Below the pieces are notes generated by a model. The model worked only from the letters and a program-made list of their open reading frames with translations. It had not been told where the DNA came from and did no database searches. Shown piece after piece: positions 1-13,074 of a stretch of 64,000 nt of DNA (position 1 is its first letter; the number at the start of each line of letters is the position of its first letter). The DNA is from Adineta ricciae (Eukaryota > Rotifera > Eurotatoria > Adinetida > Adinetidae), in NCBI GenBank assembly GCA_905250025.1, contig CAJNOJ010000013.1, positions 248,001 to 312,000 on the forward strand, read 5' to 3'. The position numbers and the translations under genes are program-made.

Positions 1-435
1 GGTATCTAAAGATTGACGCATGAAATCTTTCAACCATTCGAAGTTATTATCTGTAGCATTGGGAATACTAACTGATCTTTGTGGCATGATTCCTAGCATA
101 GCATTGAAGAGAAATAATAGTAATTGAAACGTGATCTTACTATTCTGTTGTTGTACTCCATTAGTTGATAAATCACACCCTCGAACAGGAATACTTTCAA
201 ATAAAGTTCGTTGCCTTTTATTTGTAGATCTATTTTCGTTACAAATAGTCTTTTCACTAATTGTAGATGCACATCGCTTTCGAGAAGAATATGATGGGTA
301 CGTATTACTATTGCTATCGTATGTTGTCGCAAGCAGTTGAAGAAATGATTCGCTAAATTTCAGCTGAATAGTTGAGTTAGATATTGATGCTTGTGCATCA
401 ATCTGTTTTGCGGATCCATTGGTGGTCAATGTCAT
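1..435 (-). CDS. Unknown protein, N-terminal part, runs off the left edge
   Basis: One minus-strand frame is open from the left edge (base 1) to an ATG at 435, giving 145 codons with no stop. The frame stays open above this ATG to about 520, and those upstream codons encode a hydrophobic run (ISLVIGFLFINFFSLIL) that looks like a signal peptide. The true start may therefore lie in an upstream exon or at a codon I cannot identify. The visible part is polar, rich in Ser, Thr and Asn, with several Cys and a second short hydrophobic stretch (FQLLLFLFNAMLG) around residue 105. I recognise no family. The gene is divergent from the glycosidase gene starting at 525, so the two may share a promoter of under 100 bp. 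An intron inside the visible part cannot be excluded. Confidence 0.35.
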   Translation of the reverse strand, partial: MTLTTNGSAKQIDAQASISNSTIQLKFSESFLQLLATTYDSNSNTYPSYSSRKRCASTISEKTICNENRSTNKRQRTLFESIPVRGCDLSTNGVQQQNSKITFQLLLFLFNAMLGIMPQRSVSIPNATDNNFEWLKDFMRQSLDT

Positions 436-524
436 TAGAATCAATGAAAAAAAATTAATGAATAAAAAACCTATCACCAAGGAAATGTGTTCATGATCTA
501 TAAGCGCATTTATTCGATTTATAG

Positions 525-2244
525 ATGATGTATGTAGGTCTTTTATATAGTCTTGCTCTTTTCTTATGCATAACTTGTTGTGATGGCTCAGCCAATGTTC
601 GTGTATCGGAATCATTGATAGTTGATGAATCAGGTCGTGCCCGAATTTATCATGGAGTTAATTTTGTTATGAAACAATTTCCATGGTATCCACAAGAATT
701 GTTGAATTCAACTTATGTTGAAAGTTTATCAAAATGTGGCTTAAACTTCGTTCGACTTGGGTAAGATTCGATTCGATCACTTATTTCCATACCTATTCGT
801 TTTCAGAATGATGTGGTCCGGTGTTGAACCTGAGCCACAGAATTACAATGCTACATATTTGGATGTAATGAAGAATATCATCGAATTATTAGAATTAAAT
901 CATATATTTGTTCTTTTGGACATGCATCAAGATATCTTATCAAGTCAAACAGGCGGTTACGACGGTGTACCATTGTGGTTGTACAATCGATTTCCATCAT
1001 CGAGTCATTCGTGTGAGAAAACCTATTCGTATAATTAGCAATATATTTCTTTTGTCATGTATAGATCCCTGGCCTTTTAAAATGGATCCGACTGGTAATA
1101 ATTGGTTCATGTCGTATGTAGAATGAATATGATTGATAAAGATTATCGTTCAATTTTTCTTTCGAATAACAGTTATATGACAGAAGCATGTTCACATGGA
1201 TTCCAGTGTTTGTATGAAAATATTGGTGGTGCGGCTGATTCTATGAGCAAATTTTGGCGGTTGATAGCATCGACATATAAAGAATATTCCAATGTATTGG
1301 GGTAAGTCATTTATTTTTTGCCCGCATAGATATATTTTTGTTTTCATTTAGTTATGAAATCATCAATGAACCATGGGCCGGCAATTATTTTAAAAATCCA
1401 AAGTTGCTCCTACCAGGTGTAGCTGGTGCCATTAATCTACAACCATTCTATGACACAATGGCGAAGGCTATTCGATCAGTTGACAATGAGACATTAATTT
1501 TCTTTGAGCCTGTTACGTGGGGAGGTATGACATGGCATTTTGTCAATTCTTTTCGACGAGAAATACTAGTCCAAACTATGTTTAGTTCGACTGAATGGTA
1601 AATACTTCGGTACTGGATTTTCTCACGTACCTGGCGGAGACGATTATCGCGATCGAAGTGTTCTTTCTTATCATTACTACTGCATTATTCTTTCACTTAT
1701 TCCTATACCTGGCAATAGCACCGTACCTATATCTGATCGAGTTGTCTGTGATAAAATCGAAGGGCCTGCACTTTTCCGTTCAATACAAAAAGACGTTGTT
1801 CAGTTAGGTGGTGGATCATTTTTAACGGAATTTGGCGGATGCGAAGGTTCACCAGCATGTGATGAACAACTCGACTGGGGGTTAAGTGCTGCTGATCTAT
1901 TTCTTCAATCATGGGCATTCTGGGGAAATAGTTACGATGATCCTATCACAATAAAACGTTTATCGCGTGTCTATGCACGTGCGATTGCTGGCAAACCTTT
2001 AGCAATGCAATTCCTTGCACAACAACGATCATTTTATTTATCATATTATATTAATACATCTATTTCAGAACCAACAGAAATTGTTATACCACCAGTACAG
2101 TATCCAGAATTCAGCTATCGAATATTTGTAAATAATGCTTTAAAATGGCGAGTCGATTCCAAAGAATCCAATGTTATTCTTGTTGAACCAAACGATCAGA
2201 CTCAAGGACTGATTGGTGTAATTGAAATCCATCCAAAATATTGA
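525..2244 (+). CDS. GH5 endoglycoceramidase-like glycosidase
   Basis: Six exons join in frame: 525-760, 807-1012, 1065-1113, 1173-1301, 1352-1524 and 1586-2244, giving 483 aa. The first residues form a signal peptide (GLLYSLALFLCITCC), so the enzyme is probably secreted or lysosomal. Family landmarks are in order: GVNFV near residue 46, the LDMHQD strand, PWPF, the acid/base Glu in YEIINEPWAG, the substrate-binding HYY segment after VPGGDDYRDRS, and the nucleophile Glu in LTEFGGC. This is the layout of endoglycoceramidases, retaining (beta/alpha)8 enzymes that release the whole glycan from glycosphingolipids, with a beta-sandwich C-terminal domain. Length fits the family. Related beta-glycosidases of GH5 cannot be fully excluded. 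Both catalytic Glu are present, so an active enzyme is expected. The five short introns show a gene established in the host genome. Confidence 0.9.
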
Positions 2245-2410
2245 TGCATATATCAAATTTTAACATATGATTTCATGAATATCAAATATAAACGATGAAA
2301 ATTAGCGCAAAAAATTGAACTCATACGTTTTTTTTTAATCGAAATGATCGAAAGCAGTCATTGAAGGATTGGAAAATGTCTTTCTTCTATACTAAAAGTT
2401 AATGTATTGA

Positions 2411-3378
2411 ATGTACCAACATCCTTCGAATTTGTTACACGACTGTCAGTCAACTCGAAATTATCAACCTAAAACTTTCAAATGTAAACGAGCAGTTAAC
2501 ACCTTTCAATCGGCTATTGATTGCCATAGGCATTGCCTGCGTCAATGTTCTTGCCAATCAAATATATGCCCGTGTTGTCATCAGATGCTTTCAACAACAA
2601 ATCATCTGTGTCGTGTCATGCCGTTGTCATACAGTCAAATTATTGACCATTGCCTTCCTACGACATTTCATTGTGCACAGTCGGATCTTTTCGATTCGGC
2701 ATCATATCGAGTCACAGTACGACCGATATTTTCCTGTCATATGGATGCCGCTCATATAGACGAAGACACGGACCAAACCATAGAAATTGATTCTGACCAT
2801 AGAAATATCCCAGTAGTTCCTTTCAAAAGAAACATCGCGATCAACGATGGAATCCAATTGAATAGCACCCGTTTTACAACGGCAAGTGATGATCAAGTAG
2901 TGTGACGATTAATTAATTCTTGAATGTAAAAAGTTTCAAGAAATATTTCTAGAAAAGCTCTCTGAGTGATATTAGTTTCGACGAAAACGTCGAACTTATG
3001 GCGAGAGATATTCCAGCGTGCAAGAAATTGACATCGATTGTTGACATAGCAGAGGAAACGAAATCGTTAAACAGTGTGTTCATACTAGCGATTTTTGCTA
3101 TCAGTGAATTGTAATTCATTTCTCATCTAATAGATACCATAGATATTTCTTACGCTCCAACATTACCTGCATCGCAGCCATCCAATATAGGAGACATCAC
3201 ATCGAATGAAATGTCAGTACATTCATCTCAATCGGTAAAATCTATCACTTCCTCTCCTATGAAAGAACAAAAATTAATGAAAGATACGAGTAAAACTAGT
3301 TTGGGATTGCACCATACCCGATCAACAGTTGACTTTGCTTTGTTGTTTGAGGATGCCGACGTTCGAAAACTTAGATAA
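2411..3378 (+). CDS. Unknown Cys/His-rich protein, three exons
   Basis: Exons 2411-2899, 2953-3073 and 3134-3378 join in frame across GT-AG introns of 53 and 60 bp to give 284 aa ending at TAA 3376-3378. The first third is rich in Cys and His, including CHRHCLRQCSCQ followed by ICPCCHQ, which could be a small metal-binding or disulfide-bonded module. The middle is acidic (DEDTDQTIEIDSD) and the C-terminal half is Ser/Thr-rich and probably disordered. No signal peptide is seen, and I recognise no family. The three exons alone have little similarity signal; the case for a gene is that the frame stays open across two introns of normal size. The start at 2411 is the first ATG of the frame and could be wrong if another exon lies upstream. 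Confidence 0.5.
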
Positions 3379-3974
3379 ATAAGAGCTGCTCATGACTGAG
3401 CTTTTACCTTTTTTTAAATTCTAATATATAGCATCTGTATACTTCGAAGTGAAATGCGTCCAAAATAAGTATATTATTCGTTTCCTTCGTTTGATGTCGA
3501 TGAAAAATTTGTCCTTGATCAATGGTAAGTAAACAAGAGAAATCACTTAGTAAGAAGTACTCAGTCAGGTGAACAAGTGATTTTGAGTAAAAACAAGCCA
3601 AATTTTTCGAGAAAAGAAACAGTTGCATCATCCTTTTCTGCTGCATTGCATCATGAAATCTTTTTGGTATTAAAAATCCAGTAATAATTACACTGAGTTC
3701 CTCTCTTAATTCTATTATTCGTGTCATCAATGTAACTTTTATTTTGTGTTTTCTGTTTTGCTTTTTATTTTATTTTCCCTACGGTCATAGTAACACAACC
3801 AAAAGAAGAAGGAACAATCTATTTGTGTAATAATTAAAAGTTAGTACATCGATCTTATTAGAGAGGGAACAGAACACTAAGTATGAATGAAAAAATAGAT
3901 AAAATTGATGGTCATTATCAACACATGTCGTGTGTGCATTTACTTTAATTGACGGTCATCAGAAAAGGTTTGCT
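3379..3974. other. Convergent intergenic spacer
   Basis: This AT-rich stretch lies between the 3' ends of the unknown plus-strand gene and citrate synthase and should hold both 3' UTRs. One minus-strand frame is open for 108 codons (3404-3730), but it shows no family motif and may be chance. I see nothing else. Confidence 0.5.
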
Positions 3975-5841
3975 TTAAGCGGCCTTTGTAGCTGCTTTCT
4001 GTTGACTAGCAACCAAAGCCATGAGGCCATCAGTGGATAATGATTTTGGACGTTCTAAAGGAAATCCTAATGCTCGTGACCAGATCATTTGGGCGAGAAC
4101 GCCGAGTGCACGTGAAACACCGAATAAAACAGTGTAGTAATTCATCTCCTTCATTCCGTAGTGCTAAACAAAAAGCAACGCGCAAGTTTCAATACAACTG
4201 GTTGCAGAAAAGACGATGAATTTACTTGAAGGAGTACACCAGAGTGTGCATCAACATTTGGCCAAGGATTCTTAACTTTACCAAGTTCGCCAAGAACTTT
4301 TGGTACAACTGTATAAAGTTGTGAAACAATCTTGAACATATTGTCGTTGGGTAAATGTTTGAGTGCAAAGTCTCGTTGACATGTGTAACGTGGATCTGTT
4401 TTACGTAAGACAGCATGTCCGAAACCGGGCACGACACTTGTTTTCAATGTATCATGAACATATTTGGTGATTTGTTCGTCTGAAGGTGTTTCACCGATCT
4501 TCTCTACTAGTTTAGTGATCCAAATCAATACTTCTTGATTGGCAAGGCCATGAAGTGGACCGGCAAGGCCATTCATAGCAGCGGCAACTGACAAGTATGG
4601 ATCGGAGAGGGCGCTGCCAACTAAATGACTCGTATGTGCGCTAACGTTGCCACCTTCATGGTCACTAATATTCAAGAAAAAATAGATTATCTTAATTTAG
4701 TTCAATAGATCAACGTTGAGCGGTCTTTACCTATGAATAGTTAAGTAGAGTCGAAGTAATTCAACGAATTGCTTGTTATCATAGCCTAACATAGTTGCGA
4801 AGTTCCATGACCAATCTTTTTTCGAATCGATAGCACCAACAGCTGTTCCGTCACGGTAAAGATTTCGATAGATAATTGCAGCAATTGTTGGCAATTTGGC
4901 AATTAAATCCATTGAATCTTCGTAGATATACTAAAGAATAACATCAATCGAATGATGTTTCTGAATAGAACTTGGGACCAAATTTGAGATTTTCTTACCT
5001 CCCAATATTTAGCTTTCGGTACGTTTTCTGAGTAAGCTTTGGCAAATTTGGAACCCAAATTAAGTACGTTGATAGCAGCACTAAATTGTGTCATAGGATG
5101 CAGTTGTGCTGGGAAATTGTTCAACATGGTCACAACATGTTGAGGAATATCAGCGCGATTATTCCATTCACGCGTTACCCATTCGACCTGAAAATCGCTC
5201 CAACTGAATTCTAGGATTCAACTCAATCCACTACGTACTTGCTGTTGAGTTGGTACTTGTGATGTAACTAAAAGCCAGAAGAGACCTTCGGGCAATGGTT
5301 CTTCGCCACCCTTGGCCTTTGGTAATTCAGCTTGACATTCTGGGATTGTTTTGCCGCGAAAGCGAATACCTTCGTTTGCATCTAAGACTGATGTTTCGTA
5401 AACAAGACCTTTGATACCACGCATACCACCATAGATCTACACATACAGATACGATATTAGGCGGCGAATGAGAAAAAATAGATGAAATGTCATTTGTTTT
5501 GTTTTATTACCATATCGACGGTGACTTGTCCGATTGGTGTATCTTTGTGTTTAGCTTTGAATTCAGCCACGCGTTTTTGTTCTTTTGGAATAAGATCCCG
5601 TAAAACTTCTTTTAGATCCTACAGAAATTCAATTAGTCAAAATCTAGACAGTATACTTGAAATTCAGGAGAATCTTACGGTTGCTTGTGTCGAAGAAAAG
5701 CATTTCGATTGTAAACCAACTAAATGATTCTATATATGTAAATAGAATAAATATGTAATGTGTAGATCATTATGACCGAAACCCTACTGTTCGAACTGTT
5801 GAATTGATGAGACGAGTGAGTGATCGCGCAGCAAGTGGCAT
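3975..5841 (-). CDS. CS: Citrate synthase, mitochondrial
   Basis: Condenses acetyl-CoA with oxaloacetate to citrate, the first step of the TCA cycle in the mitochondrial matrix. Eight exons read from ATG 5841 to TAA 3975, about 470 aa as usual for the eukaryotic enzyme. The first 35 residues ([18 protein letters not shown] and after) are basic and hydroxylated, without acidic residues, as in a matrix transit peptide. Conserved segments follow in order: YGGMRGIKG, then the catalytic His in [17 protein letters not shown], the second His in [30 protein letters not shown] with the substrate-binding His and Arg, and the catalytic Asp in [15 protein letters not shown]. The last exon ([21 protein letters not shown] region) completes the active-site fold. 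It is divergent from the RdRP gene at 6674. Nothing is missing, and all introns are short. Confidence 0.95.
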
Positions 5842-6673
5842 TTTTCAAAGATCTAAAATACACCTTTTTCCAATCAATAAAAGTCCGTACGAGCAAAATG
5901 GTCTACGTTATATTTATTCATTCTCTGTAAACAAGTAATCAGCATCCAGAGAGTACTTCATCCAATGAAATAGGAGACTTTATTTTTACCAATTGTAATA
6001 GTTATCCGAACTCTAGTGACGTTTAGCGACATCTCAGTTACTAATTTTTTCCTGATGTCTCGTCATAATATGGAAAACCTTCGTAAATAAGCTACTGAAT
6101 AAATACGCTGAGAATGTGATTATCTTTAAATAGGATTGAATGCATTGATTGGTGCTATTTGTCAAATAGTATATGGTTGGCATTTGGATTTCTGATTCAT
6201 AATGTCTGCTGATTTTTTTGAAAAACTCCTATACGACTTCTCTGATCGAGGTACGCCAGACTCGGCTTTCATCCTTGAACATGTAAACGCGAGTTCTCGC
6301 CCATAAAAGCATTGGTTGTTATTCTTTTCGCAAATAAATACTTGTGCTATTGGAACATTTTCTGAAAAACAAACTGCTCAAAACATCACCGTGATTTCTA
6401 CGGACCGAAGAGGCGAGTTTTAGCAACACAGTCGACTATTTTGTTTTTTTTTCTGCCTGTTTTGTTAGAATTTTCTTATCGATACTTCACTTTTACCGTA
6501 CGAAAGAACATACGACTGGGTTTTTTTCTCATTCTTCCAGTCAACCTCGCGACTCTCCTCAGTTCTGTTACAAGGCAGTTGCTTTAGATTTACGAAGAAT
6601 TGACAGTTTTTCGAATCATAAGTCTCAAGTGATCAAAAACAACAATAGGTGTATTCAATAGCAGTAACGGAAA
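5842..6673. promoter_or_regulatory. Divergent promoter region between CS and RdRP
   Basis: 832 bp separate the start of citrate synthase (minus) from the start of the RdRP gene (plus). No open frame of note is present. The region must contain the 5' UTRs and promoters of both genes; I cannot identify a specific element. Confidence 0.5.
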
Positions 6674-9600
6674 ATGCCTTCATCGGAAACGGAGTTTGAC
6701 GATGATGATTATGACGATATTAATTTGAATGATTATGTGTACGATAATGATTATGATGATCTGTGTGATTTCGAAGATACTGCCCGTTTCCAATCATTGT
6801 ACAAAATAATCCTGGGAACGAGCGCATCTGATCTATCTGTACTTGATGAACATGATATCCCTGACAATTTTAGTGTTCATCTAGCACTCAATTCTTCAAA
6901 TAATTGTTCAACGAGTACCGAATCATCTGATTTACTTGTTGATGATTCACTTCGAAAGTATTTATCGGCACCACCTTTGATCCGAAAAGCTCTACGTGCA
7001 GATCGATATTGTCTATCACTCGATCCTGTAGTGGATGACAAGGGTAGCAGACCCTTATCGACAGCTGAGCTCTATGTTGGTAATTTACCACCAAATACCA
7101 GATGGAGCGAATTAAAGAGCTGGTTTGAACAGCTCGGATATCTCGCCAGTTACGTTGACACAAAAAAGAGCAAAGTAAACAGCAATTTCTTCCTTATCTT
7201 CTACTTCAATGATCGACAATTTCATAATGTTTTTAGAGAAACGACACTTATGCTTTTGTTCGTTTTGATTCTATTGCCACTGCTGTAGCGGTATTTAATG
7301 CATATAATCGTGAAAGTAACAAGTTTACTTTCAAAGGCAATTCCTTACATATTGACCGTCCCAAAAAACAAGCTCGACCACCGACTACGATGCCATTGTA
7401 TCCAAGTACTAGCTATAGCAACGCTGCAAAAAATGACTTTAAAATCACCAATATATATTACGGAACACTTATTACTGGGGCTGCTATGAGAAATATACAT
7501 AAAAGAAACAGCATCGTTTCTAATCCTGCTGAGTATGGCATCGTTGCTCATCGTTTGACGAACTGTGATTACGAGACGAATTTCAGTTTTGCCATTAATG
7601 TTGACAAGAAAAAGTTCGAAATTGCCGCTACGGTTACATTATTTCCATTAGATTTTGTCGAAACTACTACTAAACTCAAATTTGAATGGGATTTCCAAGA
7701 GTATGAATCAGACTTTGCTTCGAAAATCTTTTTCAGCTCTTAACATTTTAGTTTAAAATCTACCAAAATATCGCCTGTTCTCGTTAATGATAGCTCTGTG
7801 TATCTCCTTATGGAACTGAAACGACCGCCCATCATTATTGAAACAGGGATGATTGACTCTATGTGTGGTGATTCATCCGAAGACAGACGACAACCAGGCA
7901 CGGGCCTTATAGGACATGCGAATGCTTGGTTATTTCAATTGAGCTCATCATATTGGCGTGCAGAGTATCAGAAGTTGTTCAAAATACTGCACGATTATAA
8001 TTTAACATCCCGACAATACAATGAAGACGATATTCCTTATATGATCGCATCGCTGCAAGTTGCGAGGAATAATCTGTATCCCATTGAACTAATATCAAAC
8101 GATGATTGGATACGAGTAAATAGAGACAAAGTAGATGATTTCCTCGGACGTCGATGGCATTCGTATCCTTTCGAAACAAAATTTGAAATTATGAAGCTTA
8201 TTTCCAAACATATCATCACCGTGTACGATTTGATTGTTGATGAACAAGCAGAAAATATCTTGCGGTTATGCACAATCCATACACTAATCGCTCTGACAGG
8301 TAAGCACACAAAAAACTCGATGCCATAAAGTACACGTGGAAGTATTATTTTTGTATTCGCTCAGATAAAATTATTGAATTTGCTCCTCGATGGTTTTCAA
8401 CAACAGCTGATTACGATTGCGAAGAGGAAGAGATAGCCAATTCCGATGATACAAATGAACAAATACAGCCCGAGCCAAGAACGACTGCAACTATGGAAGG
8501 CATTCCACTAACAACGGATAATTTACCCCATCTTCGAGCATGTACTACAGGTGAATCTGTCAATGCAACAGATAGTGAAATACCATCTGATAAATCAAAT
8601 ATTAAGAAAACATTGTTAGCATCGTCTAAGGCTCCAATAGGAACATTCAGTCGTATGCTTATACATGCATTTGAAAAGTTATTAAGTGGTCACGAGCTCT
8701 ACCAAATACGTACTACAGGCATATTTGTAACAAAGCTCGAACTACGAACTGCTAATATAAGTCAGTTTCTAATTCGCAAAATATATGTTACACCCTCAAC
8801 AATTCTCTACGAAGGACCTTATCGTGAAGAGAAATGTCCTATTACACGTCATTTCGAGGAGTATCAAGATCGATTTCTGCGAATAGCATTTCGCGATGAA
8901 GGTACGTTCATTGCATTGATGTTCGTAAACAGATTGAAATTTGTCTCTAAAATAGATTATCGTAAATTGCACAATTTTAATGACAGCATGTCAACTATAT
9001 ATGAACGTATTAAGAAAATTTTAATCCAAGGAGTTAATATATGCAATCGTCATTATGAATTTTTGGCTTTTTCAAGTTCTCAACTACGCGAACATTCTTG
9101 TTGGATGTTTGCTTCTGCTGGAAATACAACAGCTGCGTCTATTCGTGCATGGATGGGCGATTTTCGCAACGTTCGTCCAGTTGCCAAACTTGCTGCACGC
9201 GTACGTAGTACTAAAAACGTTCCGTCTTATTTTATAAAATAACTTCTCTCGCGCTCTCTTCAGTTAGGACAGTTATTTTCAACTAGTGCAAAGGGAATTA
9301 AACTCGCCAAAAATCAATTCGATCAATTGCCCGATCGCGAAATACTTTCACGGAAGGATGAACATGAACATTTCCGGTGCTTGGTGTTCACAGATGGGAT
9401 TGGGATCATTTCGCAGGATTTTGCAAAGCGACTAGCTGATGAAATGCACTTATCTTACAAATCAGTTTATCCATCGGCATATCAAATTCGTTGTGGTGGT
9501 TACAAAGGTACAATTCATCTTCTTGAGAAAATTCCTATAGCACTAAATTTTTCCTAGGAATGGTCTGCATCGAGACACGAAATCAGACTCCTGATCGTAA

Positions 9601-11649
9601 AGTAGACGTCTACTTTCGACCGTCGATGAACAAGTTCGAGGCAAACGACTTCTCCATTGATGTTGTGCGCACATCGTTGACACCATCAGTTGCGTATCTC
9701 AATAGACAAATCATTCTTCTACTTTCATCACTTGGTGTTTCGGAGCAAAGCTTTCTTACTCTTCAAGATCGAATGATGGAGCAGTTAAAAGCATTGACCG
9801 ATAATACAAGAGAAGCATGTGAAGCAATAAAAGAACTAAACGAATTCGGAGGAAATGGCTATCATACATATTTAATTCAGTATTTATCACGATTGGGTGA
9901 ACAAAAAGATCCATTTGTACAGCAGTTACTCCTGGCATTCAAAAGTTTTCTCGTGAAAGAATTGCGAACAAAAGCGAAGATTCGTGTGCCAGATTCATGG
10001 TGTTTATTGGGTGTCGTTGATGAAACCGATACATTAGAATACGGTGAAGTATTCATTCAAATCGATAATAGTCATCAGAAATGTGACAATCCAACGCAAA
10101 TCATTTTCACAGGTGACGTTATTGTGACCAGAAATCCATGTTTTCATCCAGGTATGTTTCCTTCGACTCGTGCTCGCTGGTTCATCTGTTTCAACGGCAC
10201 TCGCCTTTTTTTCATTAGGTGATATTCGAAAGCTCAAAGCAATCGACATACCTGCTTTGCGTTGTCTGAAAAATGTAATTGTCTTTCCGATAAATGGACT
10301 TCGACCGCATGCCATGGAAATGTCAGGTGGCGATTTGGATGGTGATACATTTTGGATATCTCGTTATCCGGATTTAATTTTTCAGAAAGATAATGAAGAA
10401 CCATTTGATTATCAAGAACAAGAAGATGAAGCTAACGCTGCACATCAGAATGATTCAGTACAAAAACCTAAAGTTCCGTTTACATACAAAGACGTGTGCA
10501 ATTTCTTTGGAGAATACATTGCTGCGGACAAGTAAAGATTGTTAAATGTCTTTCGAAATAACCTTTCGAATTTTCTCTGTAGTCTTGGTATGATTGCCAA
10601 TAGTCATTTAGTTTTCGCTGACCAGTCGCCTGATGGGGCAAAGAATGAAAAATGCCTTACGTTAGCTCGAATGCACAGGTAAACTCACTTTTGGTTTTGT
10701 ACTTGACTGTAAGTTCAATCGTGGTATTTATTTAGTGTGGCAGTCGACTTTGCAAAGAAGGGTGTCAGTGCACCTCGGCTTACAAAAGATCTTCGTCCTC
10801 AAGAATATCCTCATTATATGGAGAAGAAAGATAAACGAAGCTATCATTCAGAAACGATTCTTGGAAAGCTCTATGATAAGATAAAAGATTGTAAAGCTGA
10901 TCTGTACATCAACAGGGACGAAGAGATTGCAGCAGCGTCTTCGTTTCCTTATAACTTGTTTATTTTCAATCAATCTGAAGAGAATCAATACATAAAAGAA
11001 GCTCGTTTCCTTAAAATAGGATACGACCGAGAATTGAAACGACTAATGCGACAATATGGCATCAAATATGAAGTAGAAATTGTCTCAGGATACATCCTCA
11101 AATTTACATCCAAACAATACGCCAAAGAAACGAAATTGTTCGATTTAAAAAATGAAATTGCACATGCATACAAGATCATACAAGACAGGTAAATAGAGCA
11201 AAATAGTTGATCAGTGTTACCCGTTATTCAGACATTCATGAAATATATCGTGCCTCACTCTTTTCAGACATATACGTCTGTTTTGGCAACAATTTTATCA
11301 ATCAAATGATCCATCGCAAGAAGAACCACTGAACTGGTCGGAAATATCAAAAGCATTGAGTTGGGCAAATCAAATAACTTATTACGACTTTATCACTAAA
11401 CAAGACATCAATGACGAAATTAAAAAGAAGGCGTCAGCTTGGTTTCGTGTCACGTATGATCCATGGATAGCGTACATGAACAAGAGTCGGAAAAAGCGAC
11501 AAGAAGATGTTCACCGCCGATATGAAGGCTTATTCAGCTTTGCATGGATAGTGTATCCAGTTCTATTCTCAATTTATGATGTGAATAAATCCGATCCAGA
11601 ATACAATATTAAATCCGAGAAAAAGAAGAAGAAGAAGAACAGAAAATAA
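6674..11649 (+). CDS. Cellular RNA-dependent RNA polymerase with N-terminal RRM
   Basis: A eukaryotic RNAi-type RdRP (QDE-1/EGO-1/RDR family) that copies single-stranded RNA to make dsRNA or secondary small RNAs. About a dozen exons join in frame to roughly 1,450 aa. An acidic Asp/Tyr-rich N-terminus (residues 5-40) is followed by an RNA-recognition motif (LYVGNLPPNTRWSELKSWF, then YAFVRFDS in the next exon). The RdRP core includes YEFLAFSSSQLREHSCWMF, TDGIGIIS, and the catalytic loop GGDLDGDTFW at 10326-10355, whose Asp residues (10332-10346) bind metal. After it come LGMIANSHLVFADQSPDGA and VDFAKKG, as expected. The protein ends in a Lys-rich tail. The intron at about 8901-8957 splits RDE/D and that at about 9509-9556 splits KG/M; both are needed to keep the family sequence continuous. 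No key residue is missing, so it should be active. It belongs to the cellular RdRP family, not to viral RdRPs. Confidence 0.95.
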
Positions 11650-13074
11650 AATGACGAAGTTGCGTCATCCGGTAATACTAATGATCAATAAACTTCTTAT
11701 CTTCACTGCTGTAATAATTTATTTGTAATAAAAATGATATAATCGTTGTTAAACAAGTCCAATATCAGTACAGACGAATCACATGAAATATTCGGCGTAC
11801 AGTCAATATTTTTCTGTTTACACTGATAGACATGACCGATTCTGTATTAGTTTATTTGCAGAGAATGTATGCAGAACACTATAATTCATCTGCTATACCA
11901 ACGTCGCAATTCTTTTTTGTTTTTATTCCAAACTTTCTTCCTCCTTCTCTGTTCGACTACGCTCGGAACTCCTTTTTCGGGCATCTGTGTATTTTGTTTC
12001 GCTTGTCGGATACAAAATGCACTGCGAGTTCTTCAACTAAAAAAAATCTTCTCGAATAGAATCATTGCTTTTTCATTCGAGATAAAATGACTCTTTTACG
12101 GCTTGAATCGATTGCCAGGCATATGTATACAAACGTATGATTGTTCACAGGCGACACCAATCGTGTTGTCAAGTTCATCTTTCGTGTTTTCTCTATTTCG
12201 TAACCAATCGAAACGAAGAAAATGTGTTTCTTTGTAAAAAAAACACGGCTTACGTACCTGCGACGACGTACTCTCTAATTAAAATAGAAGCATATTCTTC
12301 CTAGTCAATTTCCTTCAAATACATCGTTCATGGAGTTATCGTACGACGGTGATGTTATTTCAATGCCCATCACTCGATTGTTTTATCAACCATCAATTAT
12401 GTTTGATTTAGGTATTTCACTTAGTATCTGAAAGTCTCGGCAGAATAGATTTGAAACGAACTTAAAAGGCAAACGTCAAACTGAGACATAGTTATTAATA
12501 TATAAGCTAGCATTCAATAACACATCTATATTGTAGACAGAACCAATCATAATAGTAGAGAATTGCATATCTATATAATCTGACCCAGTCATTCACCTGC
12601 TTCTTTCTATTTACAAAAGCGAGGAAAAAAACGAGAGAATGATGAAAATAGGATTTTTTTTATGATAGGCAGTCCTTGATTTATTTTCTCTCATCTGAGT
12701 GATTATTCGCATGTTTTTTTTCCTCTCTTCACATGACTGAGTTTATATATGCTCACATACTCCCGTGCTCTTTTACTCCTGTACTGTCGATGTTGCGCAC
12801 TGAAAGGTAGGAAAGATTCGCCATTCGTATTGATAGTTTAATGCGTTTTTTCTCTCCTACCCGTCGTTATCATTAGTATTTCTGACATCATCATTATAGT
12901 TATTACTGCTTGATCGAAATGATAGCAAAGATATTTGACGTTTCGTTTTTACTTTTTCAATTCTTTATCGTCGAAAATGTCAATCATCTAATATGCCCTT
13001 TCATTTTCGATATAAGATGCATGATTATGTTTGTTTATATTTTAAAGGACTAATACCTTACTCGTCAGAACGGT
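11650..13074. other. Intergenic region with RdRP 3' UTR
   Basis: A polyadenylation-like AATAAA lies at about 11687, 40 bp after the RdRP stop, with another at 11727. The rest is AT-rich and contains T-runs. It must hold the promoter of the downstream phosphatase gene, possibly with a non-coding first exon. Two overlapping small frames (11832-12059, 11869-12090) show no protein character. Confidence 0.5.

Noticed and set aside
2517-2759. Hydrophobic-looking 80-codon frame overlapping the Cys/His-rich gene
   Set aside because: It is a shadow frame; the other frame continues through two introns into conserved-looking exons.
3404-3730. 108-codon minus-strand frame downstream of citrate synthase
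   Set aside because: AT-rich, no domain or signal, located in a convergent 3' UTR region.
11832-12090. Two overlapping short frames after the RdRP gene
   Set aside because: Low-complexity Phe/Ser-rich translations without any family motif, in an AT-rich spacer.
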